The position numbers and the translations under genes were made by a program. The notes beneath the pieces are model-generated. The model did not search any database and was not told where the DNA came from. It was given only the letters and a program-made list of their open reading frames with translations. From assembly GCA_001897995.1 (NCBI GenBank), contig MKRV01000265.1, positions 47,804-111,803 of the forward strand: 64,000 nt of DNA, given 5' to 3'. Position 1 is the first letter of the stretch, and every line of letters begins with the position of its first letter. Positions 31,956 through 41,097 of this stretch are shown here, one piece after another. Source of the stretch: Alphaproteobacteria bacterium 65-37 (GTDB taxonomy: Bacteria > Pseudomonadota > Alphaproteobacteria > Reyranellales > Reyranellaceae).

Positions 31956-31971
31956 AGTTTCAAATGTAACT
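31956..31971. promoter_or_regulatory. 16-bp palindrome in the HPPD-MarR divergent region
   Basis: The pattern AGTT-N-CA-NN-TG-N-AACT is a perfect 16-bp inverted repeat apart from the unspecified positions. It ends 3 bp before the MarR ATG at 31975 and lies 34 bp from the HPPD ATG. This is the size and symmetry expected of a MarR-family operator, giving joint autoregulation and control of HPPD. Confidence 0.7.
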
Positions 31972-31974
31972 ATT

Positions 31975-32436
31975 ATGCAGAACGCTTTGCAAGCCCTCGA
32001 TCTGGAGAAATTTCTCCCCTACCGCCTGTCCGTCCTGGCCCAGCTTGTGAGTGAATCCCTGCACGACCTTTACGCCGGGCCGTTCGGGTTGACCGTCACG
32101 CAGTGGCGGGTGATGGCCGCTCTCGGCCGCTTCGCCCCTCTCACTGCTTCTGAGGTGGGCCAGCGGATCGTCATGGACAAGGTGGCTGTCAGCCGGGCCG
32201 TCTCGGGGCTCATGAAGCGCGGGCTGGTGGAGCGCGCCGCTGATCCTTCCGACCGCCGCCGGGCTTCCCTGCGGCTAAGCGGCAAGGGCTTGACCATGCA
32301 TGATCGGATCGTCCCGATCGCCCTGAAGTACCAGGCTGACCTCTACGAAGCCCTGGCCCCGGCGGAACGGGAGACCCTCAACGGCTTGTGTGACCGGCTG
32401 TTCGCCCACGCCAAACTGTTGAGAAAGACGGCCTGA
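31975..32436 (+). CDS. MarR-family transcriptional regulator
   Basis: A 153-residue winged-helix regulator. The opening [46 protein letters not shown] is typical, with the helix-turn-helix [41 protein letters not shown]. MarR proteins dissociate from DNA on binding phenolic ligands. Its divergent position beside HPPD with a shared palindrome argues that it regulates tyrosine or homogentisate catabolism. The ATG sits almost on the operator, so the message may be leaderless. Confidence 0.92.
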   Translation: MQNALQALDLEKFLPYRLSVLAQLVSESLHDLYAGPFGLTVTQWRVMAALGRFAPLTASEVGQRIVMDKVAVSRAVSGLMKRGLVERAADPSDRRRASLRLSGKGLTMHDRIVPIALKYQADLYEALAPAERETLNGLCDRLFAHAKLLRKTA

Positions 32437-32443
32437 GGCCGCC

Positions 32444-32471
32444 TTGTCGGCCCTATCGCCCATGCTATAAC
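32444..32471 (+). promoter_or_regulatory. Predicted sigma-70 promoter for aroQ-accB-accC
   Basis: -35 TTGTCG (32444-32449) and -10 TATAAC (32466-32471) are separated by 16 bp. The promoter lies 28 bp before the aroQ TTG start, with the GGGAGG ribosome-binding site between them. Confidence 0.6.
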
Positions 32472-32498
32472 GCCGCCTCTTCTATCTGGGAGGCAGGT

Positions 32499-32969
32499 TT
32501 GGCCGCTAAGGCCGCCCGGCGCCCGCCGGCCGCCAAGCCGGTGCTGGTGCTCAACGGGCCCAATCTCAACATGCTGGGCAAGCGGCAGCCGGAAATCTAC
32601 GGCCGCGAGACGCTGGCCGACGTGGAAACGGCGTGCCGGGCCGAGGCGGAGCGGCTTGGCCTAGAGGTGGAATTTGCGCAGAGCAACCATGAAGGCGTGC
32701 TGGTCGATCTCATTCAGGCCGCGCGCGAAAAGAATGGCGGCATCGTCATCAATGCCGGCGCCTACACCCACACCTCGGTCGCCCTGCTCGACGCGCTGAA
32801 CGCCGCCGAACTGCCGGCCGTCGAGGTCCATCTGTCCAACATCTACAAGCGTGAGAGCTTCCGCCACCGTTCCTACATCAGCCCGGCTGCAGTCGGCGTG
32901 ATCGCGGGACTGGGCACTCAGGGGTATCTTCTCGCCCTCCAGGCGCTGGCGCGTCTGCTGTCACGCTGA
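32499..32969 (+). CDS. aroQ: Type II 3-dehydroquinate dehydratase
   Basis: A 156-residue enzyme of the shikimate pathway that dehydrates 3-dehydroquinate. Motifs are [19 protein letters not shown] with the catalytic tyrosine, [28 protein letters not shown], and the closing [22 protein letters not shown] with the catalytic histidine pair. The start is a TTG at 32499, supported by GGGAGG five bases upstream and by a promoter; no ATG precedes the conserved part. It heads a unit with accB and accC, a common order in alphaproteobacteria. Confidence 0.95.
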   Translation: MAAKAARRPPAAKPVLVLNGPNLNMLGKRQPEIYGRETLADVETACRAEAERLGLEVEFAQSNHEGVLVDLIQAAREKNGGIVINAGAYTHTSVALLDALNAAELPAVEVHLSNIYKRESFRHRSYISPAAVGVIAGLGTQGYLLALQALARLLSR

Positions 32970-32991
32970 CCAACATCGGGAGCGCTTCTCC

Positions 32992-33453
32992 ATGGCAAAA
33001 TTCGAGATGGATACCGAGTTCGTCCGCAAGCTGGCGGAGATCCTGGAGGAGACCCATCTCGGTGAGATCGAGCTGGCCGACGGCGAGCGCCGGATCCGCG
33101 TTGCGCGGCCGACCGTGACCGTCGCCGCGGCTGCCGCTCCTGTCTCGATGGCGGCGCCCCTGCCCACGCCCGCGGCCTCCCCGGCCGGGCCGGCTGCCGG
33201 CGGCGATCTCGCCAAGCATCCCGGCGCCGTGAAATCGCCGATGGTCGGGACCGCCTACCTGGCGCCGGAACCCGGCAAGCCGAACTTCATCGCCGTCGGC
33301 GACAAAGTGGCCGTCGGTCAGACTCTCCTGATCATCGAAGCCATGAAGACCTTCAATCCGATCAAGGCGCCCAAGGCCGGCACCGTCACGCAGATCCTGG
33401 TCGAGAACGCCCAGCCGGTGGAGTTCGGCGAACCGCTGGCGATCGTCGAGTAA
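32992..33453 (+). CDS. accB: Acetyl-CoA carboxylase biotin carboxyl carrier protein
   Basis: A 153-residue carrier. After an N-terminal helical region there is a Pro/Ala-rich linker of about 45 residues, and then the biotinyl domain with [14 protein letters not shown] and the biotin-accepting Lys119 in EAMKTF. It carries carboxybiotin between AccC and the carboxyltransferase at the first step of fatty acid synthesis. accC follows 14 bp later. The AccAD subunits are not in the window. Confidence 0.96.
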   Translation: MAKFEMDTEFVRKLAEILEETHLGEIELADGERRIRVARPTVTVAAAAAPVSMAAPLPTPAASPAGPAAGGDLAKHPGAVKSPMVGTAYLAPEPGKPNFIAVGDKVAVGQTLLIIEAMKTFNPIKAPKAGTVTQILVENAQPVEFGEPLAIVE

Positions 33454-33467
33454 GGACGCCCCGGCGG

Positions 33468-34811
33468 ATGTTCGACAAGGTTCTAATCGCCAATCGCGGC
33501 GAGATCGCGCTCCGCATCCATCGCGCCTGCCGCGAGATGGGGATCCAGACGGTCGCCGTGCATTCGACGGCCGACAGCGACGCCATGCACGTCCGCCTGG
33601 CCGACGAGTCCGTCTGCATCGGCCCACCGCCTGCCCGGGAAAGCTATCTGAATATCCCGCAGATCCTGTCTGCCGCGACCATCGCCGGGGTCGATGCCAT
33701 TCATCCGGGCTACGGCTTCCTGTCGGAGAATGCCCGCTTTGCCGAAGCTGTCGAGGCGCACGGCTTCACCTTCATCGGCCCGACGCCCGAACATATCAGC
33801 ATGATGGGCGACAAGATCGTGGCCAAGCAGACGGCCAAGGATCTCGGCCTGCCGCTGGTGCCGGGCTCGCCCGGCCCGGTCGAGACGATCGAAGAGGTCG
33901 TGGAACTCGGCGAAAAGATCGGTTGGCCGGTCCTGATCAAGGCGGTGGCGGGCGGCGGCGGTCGCGGCATGAAGGTGGTCGACGGCCCCGAAGCCGCCGC
34001 GGAAGCTTTCTCGCTGGCGCGCGCCGAAGCCAAGGCAGCCTTCAACAATGATGCCGTCTACGTCGAGAAGTATCTCGGCCGTCCGCGTCACATCGAGATC
34101 CAGGTGCTGGGCGACGGCCTCGGCGCCGGCGTGCATCTCGGCGAGCGCGATTGCTCGCTGCAGCGCCGCCATCAGAAAGTCCTCGAAGAAGCCCCCTCCC
34201 CGGCGCTCAACGCCGAGCAGCGCAACCGGATCGGCGAGCTCGCCGCCGCCGCCGTGCGCAAGCTCAAGTATCGCGGCGCCGGGACGATGGAGTTTCTCTT
34301 CCAGGACGGCGAATTCTACTTCATCGAGATGAACACCCGACTGCAGGTCGAACATCCGATCACTGAGGCGGTGACCGGCATCGACCTGGTGCGCGAGCAG
34401 ATTCGCATCGCCGCCGGCGCACCGCTCGGCATGACCCAGAAGGACATCGTCTTTCAGGGCCACGCCATCGAGTGCCGGATCAATGCCGAGCATCCCGAGA
34501 CCTTCATTCCCTGTCCCGGCAGGATCGTCGACTACCACCCTCCCGGCGGGCTCGGCGTGCGCGTCGATTCCGGCCTCTATACCGGCTACGTCATGCCGCC
34601 TTACTACGATTCGATGGTGGCGAAGTTGATCGTCAACGGGGCCTCACGCAACGAATGCCTGATGCGCCTGCGTCGGTCGCTCGAGGAGTTCGTGATCGGC
34701 GGCATCGACACCACGATCCCGCTGCATCGCCGTATCATCAGCGAGCAGGCCTTCATCGACGGCGACTACGACATCCACTGGCTGGAGAAGCTGGTCGGCC
34801 TGAAGAAATAG
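33468..34811 (+). CDS. accC: Acetyl-CoA carboxylase biotin carboxylase subunit
   Basis: A 447-residue ATP-grasp enzyme that carboxylates the biotin of AccB using bicarbonate and ATP. It opens with FDKVLIANRGEIALRIHRACREMGI and has the glycine-rich ATP lid KAVAGGGGRGMKVV. The catalytic region is EFYFIEMNTRLQVEHPITEAVTGIDLV, and AIECRINAE marks the C-terminal domain. Length and motifs are normal. It follows accB in one operon and is followed by aat after an 8-bp gap. Confidence 0.97.
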   Translation: MFDKVLIANRGEIALRIHRACREMGIQTVAVHSTADSDAMHVRLADESVCIGPPPARESYLNIPQILSAATIAGVDAIHPGYGFLSENARFAEAVEAHGFTFIGPTPEHISMMGDKIVAKQTAKDLGLPLVPGSPGPVETIEEVVELGEKIGWPVLIKAVAGGGGRGMKVVDGPEAAAEAFSLARAEAKAAFNNDAVYVEKYLGRPRHIEIQVLGDGLGAGVHLGERDCSLQRRHQKVLEEAPSPALNAEQRNRIGELAAAAVRKLKYRGAGTMEFLFQDGEFYFIEMNTRLQVEHPITEAVTGIDLVREQIRIAAGAPLGMTQKDIVFQGHAIECRINAEHPETFIPCPGRIVDYHPPGGLGVRVDSGLYTGYVMPPYYDSMVAKLIVNGASRNECLMRLRRSLEEFVIGGIDTTIPLHRRIISEQAFIDGDYDIHWLEKLVGLKK

Positions 34812-34819
34812 GCGCCGGC

Positions 34820-35470
34820 ATGCTGGAGATCACCCCCGACCTCCTGCTCCAGGCCTACCGTATCGGCGTCTTCCCCATGGGCGAGCGCCGGGACGATCCC
34901 AAGCTGTACTGGCTCGACCCGCGGCTGCGCGCTGTGCTGCCGCTCGACGGCTTCCATCTGCCCCATCGCCTCGCGCGCACTGTCCGTGCCGGCCGCTTCG
35001 AGGTCAGCGCAGACACCGCCTTCGCCGAGACGGTGCGGGCCTGTGCCGAGCCTCGCCCTGGCCATCCCGAGAGCTGGATCAACGAGCCGATCGTCGAACT
35101 CTATACCCAGCTTCATCAGCGCGGATACGCCCATAGCGTCGAGTGCCGGGCCGACGGCAAGCTGGTCGGGGGTCTCTACGGCGTCTCGGTGGGAGCGGCA
35201 TTCTTCGGCGAAAGCATGTTCTCCCGCGAGCGCGACGCCTCGAAGGTGGCTCTCGTTCACCTCGTGGCGCGCTTGATCTCGGGCGGTTTCCGGTTGCTCG
35301 ACTGCCAGTTCATGACGGAGCATTTGCGCAGCTTCGGCGCCGTCGAGATCCTGCGCGACGAATTCAAGGCACGGCTCGCCGAGGCGATCGACCAGACGGC
35401 GACCTTTCAGCGCGAGCTGGGAGACGTCGATCCCTGTGCCATCGTGCAGGAAAGGACGCGGACGTCGTAG
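34820..35470 (+). CDS. aat: Leucyl/phenylalanyl-tRNA-protein transferase
   Basis: A 216-residue transferase that adds Leu or Phe to proteins with N-terminal Arg or Lys, marking them for ClpAPS degradation. Motifs are LLLQAYRIGVFPMG, LYWLDPRLRAVLPLDGFH, SWINEPIVELYTQLHQRGYAHSVE, GGLYGVSVGAAFFGESMFSRERDASKVALVHL and LLDCQFMTEHLRSFGA. The ATG at 34820 directly precedes the conserved start. Its functional partners clpA and clpS are at 42.7-45.5 kb. Its last 64 bp overlap the convergent DUF2155 gene. Confidence 0.95.
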   Translation: MLEITPDLLLQAYRIGVFPMGERRDDPKLYWLDPRLRAVLPLDGFHLPHRLARTVRAGRFEVSADTAFAETVRACAEPRPGHPESWINEPIVELYTQLHQRGYAHSVECRADGKLVGGLYGVSVGAAFFGESMFSRERDASKVALVHLVARLISGGFRLLDCQFMTEHLRSFGAVEILRDEFKARLAEAIDQTATFQRELGDVDPCAIVQERTRTS

Positions 35471-35886
35471 ACGCCGTGGTCGAGCGCCGAAAGCGACGGC
35501 GTCGACGCGAACATCCAACCGGCGAACAGCTTCTCCTCCGCCTGCCCCGGCTTGTGGTCGGTGATTGCCAGATAGGCAACGGACTCAGGAGGGGCTTCCG
35601 GCACGTTGACGAGGCAATCCTCGACCTTGATTTCCAGCGTACCGAAGCGCGTCGCCTTGCCGACCGGCGCATAGAAGCGCTGTGTCCGTGCCGTCACCTT
35701 GTCGAGGCCCTGCAGCTCGGCCGAGGGGGTGCCCGGCCCTTCCGGGATCGGCCGCAGATTGGCATTCCCGGGACGTGGAGGCTGCGCTGACGCCGGAATC
35801 TGGCTCTGCTGCGCCAGGGACGCCGAAGCGATCGCCACGAAGGCGGCCGCCACAGCGGTGGCAGCCATGAAACCCCGCCCGCTCAC
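35407..35886 (-). CDS. DUF2155 domain-containing secreted protein
   Basis: A 159-residue protein with an N-terminal signal (FMAATAVAAAFVAIASASLAQ) and a DUF2155 domain: LDKVTARTQRFYAPVGKATRFGTLEIKVEDCLVN, VAYLAITDH, LFAGWMFASTPSLSALDHGVYDVRVLSC. DUF2155 is largely confined to alphaproteobacteria and is of unknown function. The GTG at 35886 overlaps the upstream stop by GTGA and supplies the arginine expected in a signal n-region; an ATG at 35868 is the alternative. It belongs to the NDUFA12-mlaD neighbourhood that is conserved in many alphaproteobacteria. Confidence 0.85.
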   Translation of the reverse strand: MSGRGFMAATAVAAAFVAIASASLAQQSQIPASAQPPRPGNANLRPIPEGPGTPSAELQGLDKVTARTQRFYAPVGKATRFGTLEIKVEDCLVNVPEAPPESVAYLAITDHKPGQAEEKLFAGWMFASTPSLSALDHGVYDVRVLSCTMAQGSTSPSSR

Positions 35887-36113
35887 GCTTTGGCGCGCGG
35901 CGGCACGAGGCTGTCGATCAACTCGTGGAGTGCCTGTTTGATCTGACTGGCGTCGCATCCCATCAAGACTCCGTCCTCCAGCGCGTCGGCGCAGAGGGTT
36001 TCGATCTCCTGGATGTTCTGGTTGAGGACTTTGATCTTTTCGAGGCACGAGACCGGCTTGCCGTCCGGCTGCCGCCATACCGGCGGCACTTTGGGGGCAG
36101 ATGCAGCCATCAT
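35883..36113 (-). CDS. Small conserved hypothetical protein
   Basis: A 76-residue soluble protein with one long central amphipathic helix (CLEKIKVLNQNIQEIETLCADALEDGVLMG) and a second helix (ASQIKQALHELIDSL). I know no function. It is set between mlaD (9-bp gap) and the DUF2155 gene (4-bp overlap) and so is part of that unit. GAGGGAG precedes the ATG at 36113; a second ATG follows at once. Confidence 0.8.
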   Translation of the reverse strand: MMAASAPKVPPVWRQPDGKPVSCLEKIKVLNQNIQEIETLCADALEDGVLMGCDASQIKQALHELIDSLVPPRAKA

Positions 36114-36122
36114 TCGCTCCCT

Positions 36123-36572
36123 CTACTTGCTCCCGGTGCTTCCGAACATGAACTTGGCAATCAGCTCGGTGAGCGGGATCGAATCCTGGGTATGAGCGAT
36201 CTCGCCGCCCGCCTTGATCATATTCCTGTCGCTGCCGGGTTCGAGCACGACGACCATGCCGCCCAGCAGCGATTCACTCAAGATCTTGGCATTGGTGTCG
36301 GCCGGCAGCTCGATGCCGGAGGACACCGCGAGTCGGACCACGGCCTGATAGGTCTTGGGATCGAGATGGAAGCCGGTGACGGTACCGACCTTGACTCCGC
36401 TCAAGGTCACGTCGGTCCCGCGCTTCAAGCCGTCGATGCGGCCGAAGCGCGCCGTGATCTCGTAGCCGTCCGGCCCGGTGCGATCGGATTTGGCAAACGC
36501 GTAGAAAACGAAAACGCCGGCCACCACCAGGACCAGCGCCCCCACGATCGTCTCGACTATGTTGCGCCCCAC
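36123..36572 (-). CDS. mlaD: MlaD-family (MCE domain) phospholipid-transport protein
   Basis: A 149-residue protein with an N-terminal membrane anchor (IVETIVGALVLVVAGVFVFYAFA) and one MCE domain (YEITARFGRIDGLKRGTDVTLSGVKVGTVTGFHLD...KILSESLLGGMVVVLEPGSDRNMIKAGG). MlaD forms a periplasmic hexameric ring bound to MlaFE and handles lipids for outer-membrane asymmetry. The partner genes mlaE and mlaF are not here; in alphaproteobacteria mlaD is often found alone beside NDUFA12. The start is a GTG at 36572 with AAGGAG eight bases upstream. Confidence 0.92.
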   Translation of the reverse strand: MGRNIVETIVGALVLVVAGVFVFYAFAKSDRTGPDGYEITARFGRIDGLKRGTDVTLSGVKVGTVTGFHLDPKTYQAVVRLAVSSGIELPADTNAKILSESLLGGMVVVLEPGSDRNMIKAGGEIAHTQDSIPLTELIAKFMFGSTGSK

Positions 36573-36599
36573 CCCGCGTCTCCTTCGCTGCAGTCTATG

Positions 36600-36950
36600 T
36601 CAGCCCGGGCGCCATGCCTCGTAGGACGGTTTTGGCTTCTCTCCGGTGGAGAGCGTGTGACCGGGCGGGCGGTAGGCGTGATCGGTCCCGGTGAGATTCG
36701 GCTGATGATCCTTCTGCCACGGCTGGCGCGGCAGGCCGCCGGCCGGCGGAATGGTGTCGACCGTATGGTGCAGCCAGCCATGCCAGTCGGCAGGAACGCG
36801 CGACGCTTCGGCGACGCCGTTGTAGATCACCCAGCGCTTGCGTCGCATGCCCGCGATGATGCGCTTGTCCTGGTAGTAGCGATTGCCCTCGCCGTCCGTT
36901 CCGACAAGTTCGCCGCGCATCTTGGTGAAGAGCCAGGTGCCGATCGTCAT
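36600..36950 (-). CDS. NADH:ubiquinone oxidoreductase NDUFA12-type accessory subunit
   Basis: A 116-residue protein matching the B17.2/NDUFA12 family, a supernumerary complex I subunit shared by alphaproteobacteria and mitochondria. It shows GTWLFTKMRGELVGTDGEGNRYYQDKR, RRKRWVIYNG, EASRVPADWHGWLHHTVDTIPP and a proline-rich tail. It probably packs on the peripheral arm of complex I at the inner membrane. It is the first gene of the minus-strand group. Upstream lies a 300-bp region shared with nrdJ. Its presence is strong support for an alphaproteobacterial source. Confidence 0.93.
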   Translation of the reverse strand: MTIGTWLFTKMRGELVGTDGEGNRYYQDKRIIAGMRRKRWVIYNGVAEASRVPADWHGWLHHTVDTIPPAGGLPRQPWQKDHQPNLTGTDHAYRPPGHTLSTGEKPKPSYEAWRPG

Positions 36951-37119
36951 GTATCAACCACGTTGTCGTATGTGACCGCGCCGCTTGTACGCGGGCGATT
37001 GATCGTGCGCAACGCGACGTCAACGGCACGTGATTCACATCGTTCGTCGTCATGCGAATCACGCGATTCGAGCAACTGTTGCGCGCTTGCATCATCTAGT
37101 ACCATCAACATGGTGGTCT

Positions 37120-37150
37120 ACAAAATATAGTTGCGCACACAAGATTTTGT
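37120..37150. promoter_or_regulatory. Two AT-rich palindromes upstream of nrdJ (candidate NrdR boxes)
   Basis: ACAAAATATAGT (37120-37131) fits the symmetric pattern AC-N-A-N-AT-N-T-N-GT. ACAAGATTTTGT (37139-37150) is an imperfect palindrome of the same width. Their centres are 19 bp apart, close to two helical turns. NrdR boxes come in pairs in front of nrd genes, but the match to the known consensus is partial, so this is tentative. Confidence 0.4.
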
Positions 37151-37180
37151 AATTTACTATCAGGACGTGCCCATATGTGC

Positions 37181-37202
37181 GTGTTCGAAAGTGATCGAAC
37201 AC
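37181..37202 (+). other. Hairpin in nrdJ 5' region
   Basis: An exact 8-bp inverted repeat, GTGTTCGA and TCGAACAC, around a six-base loop. It ends 49 bp before the nrdJ ATG. There is no T-tract, so it is not a classic terminator. It may be an operator or a structured leader. Confidence 0.45.
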
Positions 37203-37251
37203 TCCCCGCAAGAGACACGGAAATGACGGGAACGGGCACGGGGGATCGTCG

Positions 37252-40200
37252 ATGCGCTTTGAGCGTCGGTATACGCAAGCAGGAAAATCGCCATTCGAAG
37301 GGGTGGCGTTTCGTGCTGCCGATTCCGAAATCCGTAACCCCGACGGATCGCTCGTCTTCCAGTTGAAGGGTGTGGACGTCCCCGCCGAGTGGTCGCAGGT
37401 CGCCGCCGACGTTCTTGCCCAGAAGTACTTCCGTCGTGCCGGTGTGCCCGCGCGCACGATGCACGTCACCGAATTGGACGTGCCCGACTGGCTGTGGCGT
37501 TCGGTGCCCGACGAAGCCGCCCTCGCCCAATTGCCGGCGGCCGAGCGCTACGGCAGCGAAATGAGCGCGCGGCAAGTTTTCCATCGCATGGCCGGTGCCT
37601 GGACCTATTGGGGGTGGAAGGGCGGCTACTTCGACAGCGAAGCCGATGCGCGTTCGTTCTACGACGAGCATTGCTACATGCTGGCGGCGCAATTCTGCGC
37701 GCCCAATTCGCCGCAGTGGTTCAATACCGGACTGCATTGGGCTTACGGCATCGATGGCCCCGGCCAAGGTCACTGGTACGTCGACCATCGCGACGGCGTG
37801 GCCCGTCGCTCCGACTCCGCCTATGAGCGGCCGCAGCCGCATGCCTGCTTTATCCAGAGCGTCTCCGACGACTTGGTGAGCGACGGCGGGATCATGGACC
37901 TCTGGGTTCGTGAAGCACGCCTCTTCAAGTACGGCTCCGGCACCGGCTCCAACTTCTCCAAGGTGCGCGCGAACGGCGAACGGCTGTCGGGTGGCGGCAA
38001 GTCTTCCGGCTTGATGTCCTTCCTCAAGATCGGCGATCGCGCAGCCGGCGCCATCAAGTCCGGCGGCACCACGCGGCGCGCCGCCAAGATGGTGACGGTC
38101 GATATCGACCATCCCGATATCGAGGAATTCATCGCCTGGAAAATGCTCGAGGAGCAGAAGGTGGCCGCTCTGGTCGCCGGCTCCCGGCTGGCCAATCGGC
38201 ATCTCAATGCGGTCATGAAGGCCTGCCTCGACACCGGCATTGCCGGTGATGGTGCTTTCGACCCGAGGCAGAATGCCAAGCTGCGGCGCGAGATCGTCGC
38301 GGCCCGTCAGGCCGAGCTGCCGGAGAACTACATCCAGCGTGTCATCCAGTTCGCACGCCAAGGCTACCGCCATATCGACTTCCCGACCTTCGACGTCGAC
38401 TGGGAATCGGAGGCCTACACCTCTGTCTCGGGGCAGAACGCCAACAACTCGGTCCGGGTCACCGACGCTTTCCTTCAGGCCGTCGAAGCCGATCGGCAAT
38501 GGGCTCTGACCGAACGCACGACCGGCAAGGTAGCCCGCACTGTCGGTGCCCGCGCCTTGTGGGACCAGATCGCCGAAGCAGCCTGGCACTCCGCCGACCC
38601 CGGTCTGCAGTACGACACCACGATCAACGACTGGCACACCTGCCCCGAGTCGGGCCGCATCAATGCGTCGAATCCCTGCTCCGAGTACATGTTCCTCGAC
38701 GATACGGCGTGCAACCTCGCCTCGCTGAACCTGATGCGGTTCCGCCGGCAGGATGGCTCGATCGATGTCGGCTCTCTGGAGCATGCCAGCCGCCTGTGGA
38801 CGGTCGTGCTCGAGATTTCGGTGATGATGGCGCAGTACCCGTCGCGCCGGATCGCCGAACTCTCCTTCGAATACCGGACCCTGGGCCTGGGCTATGCCAA
38901 TCTCGGCGCCGTTCTGATGGCATCGGGCCTGGGTTACGACAGCGCCAAGGGCCGTGCCATCGCCGCGGCGCTGACGGCCATCATGACGGGGACGGCTTAC
39001 GCCACCTCGGCCGAGATGGCGGCCCTGATGGGCCCCTTCCCCGGCTTCGACGCCAATCGCGAGGCGATGCTGCGCGTCATCCGCAATCATCGCCGGGCGG
39101 CCGACGGCGCCCGCGGCGGTTACGAGAGCCTTTCAACCCTGCCCATCGCCCTGGACGCCGCCAACTGCCCCGACGAGCGCCTGGTCGCGGCCGCCCGCCA
39201 TGCCTGGGATCGCGCCCTGGAACTCGGTGAACGGCACGGTTTCCGCAATGCCCAGGTCTCGGTGATCGCTCCGACCGGCACGATCGGCCTGGTGATGGAC
39301 TGCGACACGACCGGCATCGAGCCGGATTTCTCGCTGGTGAAATTCAAGAAGCTGGCAGGCGGCGGCTATTTCAAGATCATCAATCAGACGGTGCCGCTGG
39401 CCTTGCGTACCCTGGGCTACAGCGACGCAGCCATCGACCGGATCGTCGCCCATGCCGTCGGTCATGGGTCACTGGCGACGGCACCGGGCATCAATCACGC
39501 GACCCTGGCGGCCCGCGGATTCGACGCGGCGGCGTTGCAGCGGGTCGACCAGGCCGTCGCCACTGCCTTCGACATCCGCTTCGCCTTCAACCGCTACACG
39601 CTGGGTGACGCCTTCTGCCGCGACGTCCTCGGCTTCGACGACGCAGCACTGGGCGATGCGAGCCTCGACATCCTCGCAAGCCTCGGCTTCTCCAAGAGCG
39701 ACATCGCTGCCGCCAACATCCACGCATGTGGAACGATGAGCATCGAAGGTGCTCGCGATCTTCGTCGAGAGCATCTCGCGGTGTTCGATTGTGCGAATCC
39801 CTGTGGACGAGATGGCAAGCGCTGCTTGTCTGCGGAGAGTCACATACGCATGATGGCTGCAGCCCAGCCGTTCGTATCGGGCGCCATCTCCAAGACCATC
39901 AACATGCCCAACGCAGCTACGGTCGAGGATTGCCGCAAGGCCTATGAGATGTCGTGGAAGCTTGGACTGAAAGCCAACGCGCTCTATCGCGATGGTTCCA
40001 AGCTCTCGCAGCCGTTGTCCGCCATGCTCCTCGGCGACGACCTTGCCGCCAACGACGATCTCGCCGACATGTCGCCGGCAGCGCGTGCGCCGGTCATCGC
40101 CGAACGGATCGTGGAACGCATCGTCGAGCGTGAAGTCCGCGCCGGCCGCGAGCGCCTGCCGCAGCGCCGCAAGGGCTACACCCAGAAAGCCATCGTCGGC

Positions 40201-40947
40201 GGACACAAGGTCTACCTGCGCACGGGCGAGTACGAGGACGGCCGGGTCGGCGAGATCTTCGTCGACATGCACAAGGAAGGCGCCGCCTTCCGCAGCCTGA
40301 TGAACAACTTCGCCATCGCGATCTCGATCGGCCTGCAGTACGGCGTGCCGCTCGAGGAGTTCGTCGAGGCCTATACTTTCACGCGCTTCGAGCCTTCGGG
40401 ACTGGTCGACGGCAACGACGCGATCAAGATGTCGACCTCGGTGCTCGACTACATCTTCCGCGAGCTCGCCATCTCCTATCTCGGACGCAACGACCTGTCG
40501 CATGTCGAGCAGGCCGACCTTCGGCCCGACGGCGTCGGTCGCGGCGAGGTGCAGGGCGAACTGCCCGCTCCCGGCACGGATGCCGCCGAAGCTGCGGCCG
40601 CCGCGGTGAGCCGCATCGCCAGCGTCGGTTACATGCGCAGCAACCTTTACGTATTGAATGGCCGGACGGCCGGCAATGTCGCGATCGCCAACGAAGCGAT
40701 CGCGGCCGGCCCCCTGCCCAACGGACTGACGGACGGCCCAGCCGTCGCTACGGCGCACATCGCCAAGGCGGCCGTCGTCGGCGTCGCGCGCGGAGAAGCA
40801 TCCTCCTCGCCCTCGGGTCTCGCCTTCGAGGCGAAGCTCAAAGGGTACGAAGGGGATGCCTGTCCGGAATGCGGCAACTTCACGATGGTCCGCAACGGGA
40901 CGTGCCTCAAATGCACGACCTGCGGCGGGACCACCGGATGCAGTTGA
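37252..40947 (+). CDS. nrdJ: Adenosylcobalamin-dependent (class II) ribonucleotide reductase
   Basis: A 1231-residue reductase that makes deoxyribonucleotides using B12, independent of oxygen. Recognisable parts are the N-terminal [55 protein letters not shown], the active-site stretch [53 protein letters not shown], and the C-terminal zinc-ribbon CPECGNF...[14 protein letters not shown]. It has the large single-gene form typical of alphaproteobacteria. No nrdAB is in the window. The ATG at 37252 begins the conserved opening. Confidence 0.97.
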   Translation: MRFERRYTQAGKSPFEGVAFRAADSEIRNPDGSLVFQLKGVDVPAEWSQVAADVLAQKYFRRAGVPARTMHVTELDVPDWLWRSVPDEAALAQLPAAERYGSEMSARQVFHRMAGAWTYWGWKGGYFDSEADARSFYDEHCYMLAAQFCAPNSPQWFNTGLHWAYGIDGPGQGHWYVDHRDGVARRSDSAYERPQPHACFIQSVSDDLVSDGGIMDLWVREARLFKYGSGTGSNFSKVRANGERLSGGGKSSGLMSFLKIGDRAAGAIKSGGTTRRAAKMVTVDIDHPDIEEFIAWKMLEEQKVAALVAGSRLANRHLNAVMKACLDTGIAGDGAFDPRQNAKLRREIVAARQAELPENYIQRVIQFARQGYRHIDFPTFDVDWESEAYTSVSGQNANNSVRVTDAFLQAVEADRQWALTERTTGKVARTVGARALWDQIAEAAWHSADPGLQYDTTINDWHTCPESGRINASNPCSEYMFLDDTACNLASLNLMRFRRQDGSIDVGSLEHASRLWTVVLEISVMMAQYPSRRIAELSFEYRTLGLGYANLGAVLMASGLGYDSAKGRAIAAALTAIMTGTAYATSAEMAALMGPFPGFDANREAMLRVIRNHRRAADGARGGYESLSTLPIALDAANCPDERLVAAARHAWDRALELGERHGFRNAQVSVIAPTGTIGLVMDCDTTGIEPDFSLVKFKKLAGGGYFKIINQTVPLALRTLGYSDAAIDRIVAHAVGHGSLATAPGINHATLAARGFDAAALQRVDQAVATAFDIRFAFNRYTLGDAFCRDVLGFDDAALGDASLDILASLGFSKSDIAAANIHACGTMSIEGARDLRREHLAVFDCANPCGRDGKRCLSAESHIRMMAAAQPFVSGAISKTINMPNAATVEDCRKAYEMSWKLGLKANALYRDGSKLSQPLSAMLLGDDLAANDDLADMSPAARAPVIAERIVERIVEREVRAGRERLPQRRKGYTQKAIVGGHKVYLRTGEYEDGRVGEIFVDMHKEGAAFRSLMNNFAIAISIGLQYGVPLEEFVEAYTFTRFEPSGLVDGNDAIKMSTSVLDYIFRELAISYLGRNDLSHVEQADLRPDGVGRGEVQGELPAPGTDAAEAAAAAVSRIASVGYMRSNLYVLNGRTAGNVAIANEAIAAGPLPNGLTDGPAVATAHIAKAAVVGVARGEASSSPSGLAFEAKLKGYEGDACPECGNFTMVRNGTCLKCTTCGGTTGCS

Positions 40948-41025
40948 GCATGCGTGGCGTAGCGTACCAGCGTACCCCGGGGGCCTCACGGTTGGGGACC
41001 TCATAGCTAACCATAGGAGACAGTT

Positions 41026-41082
41026 ATGGCTGCTAAGAAGAAGGCTGCTAAGAAGAAGGCTGCTAAGAAGAAGAAGCAGTAA
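41026..41082 (+). CDS. 18-residue lysine/alanine-rich micropeptide
   Basis: A 19-codon ORF encoding MAAKKKAAKKKAAKKKKQ. Support is strong for its size: AGGAGA five bases before the ATG, a clean TAA stop, and repeats that preserve frame. All six alanines use GCT and all eleven lysines AAG, unlike the GCC/GCG-rich neighbours. The sequence resembles the tails of histone H1-like or HU-tail proteins, so nucleic-acid binding is plausible (inference). It lies 78 bp after nrdJ and 15 bp before the first of a series of hairpins. It could alternatively be a leader peptide for the RNA that follows. Confidence 0.6.
   Translation: MAAKKKAAKKKAAKKKKQ
41029..41073 (+). repeat. Three exact 15-bp tandem repeats in the micropeptide
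   Basis: The unit GCTGCTAAGAAGAAG occurs three times without a mismatch at 41029-41043, 41044-41058 and 41059-41073. Each unit encodes AAKKK. Exact copies suggest slippage-driven length change that stays in frame. Confidence 0.9.
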
Positions 41083-41097
41083 ATAGGTAAGGGCGTA

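Larger units (their letters stand above)
36951..37251. other. Intergenic region between NDUFA12 gene and nrdJ
   Basis: A 301-bp divergent gap that is more AT-rich than its surroundings. It holds a CGAATC-N4-GATTCG inverted repeat (37055-37070), two AT-rich palindromes (37120-37131 and 37139-37150), and a hairpin GTGTTCGA-N6-TCGAACAC (37181-37202) about 50 bp before nrdJ. No B12-riboswitch-like box (such as GCCACTG) was seen. No gene is supported. Confidence 0.6.

Noticed and set aside
36951-37251. Cobalamin riboswitch before nrdJ
   Set aside because: I looked for a B12-box-like sequence and supporting long-range pairing and saw neither.
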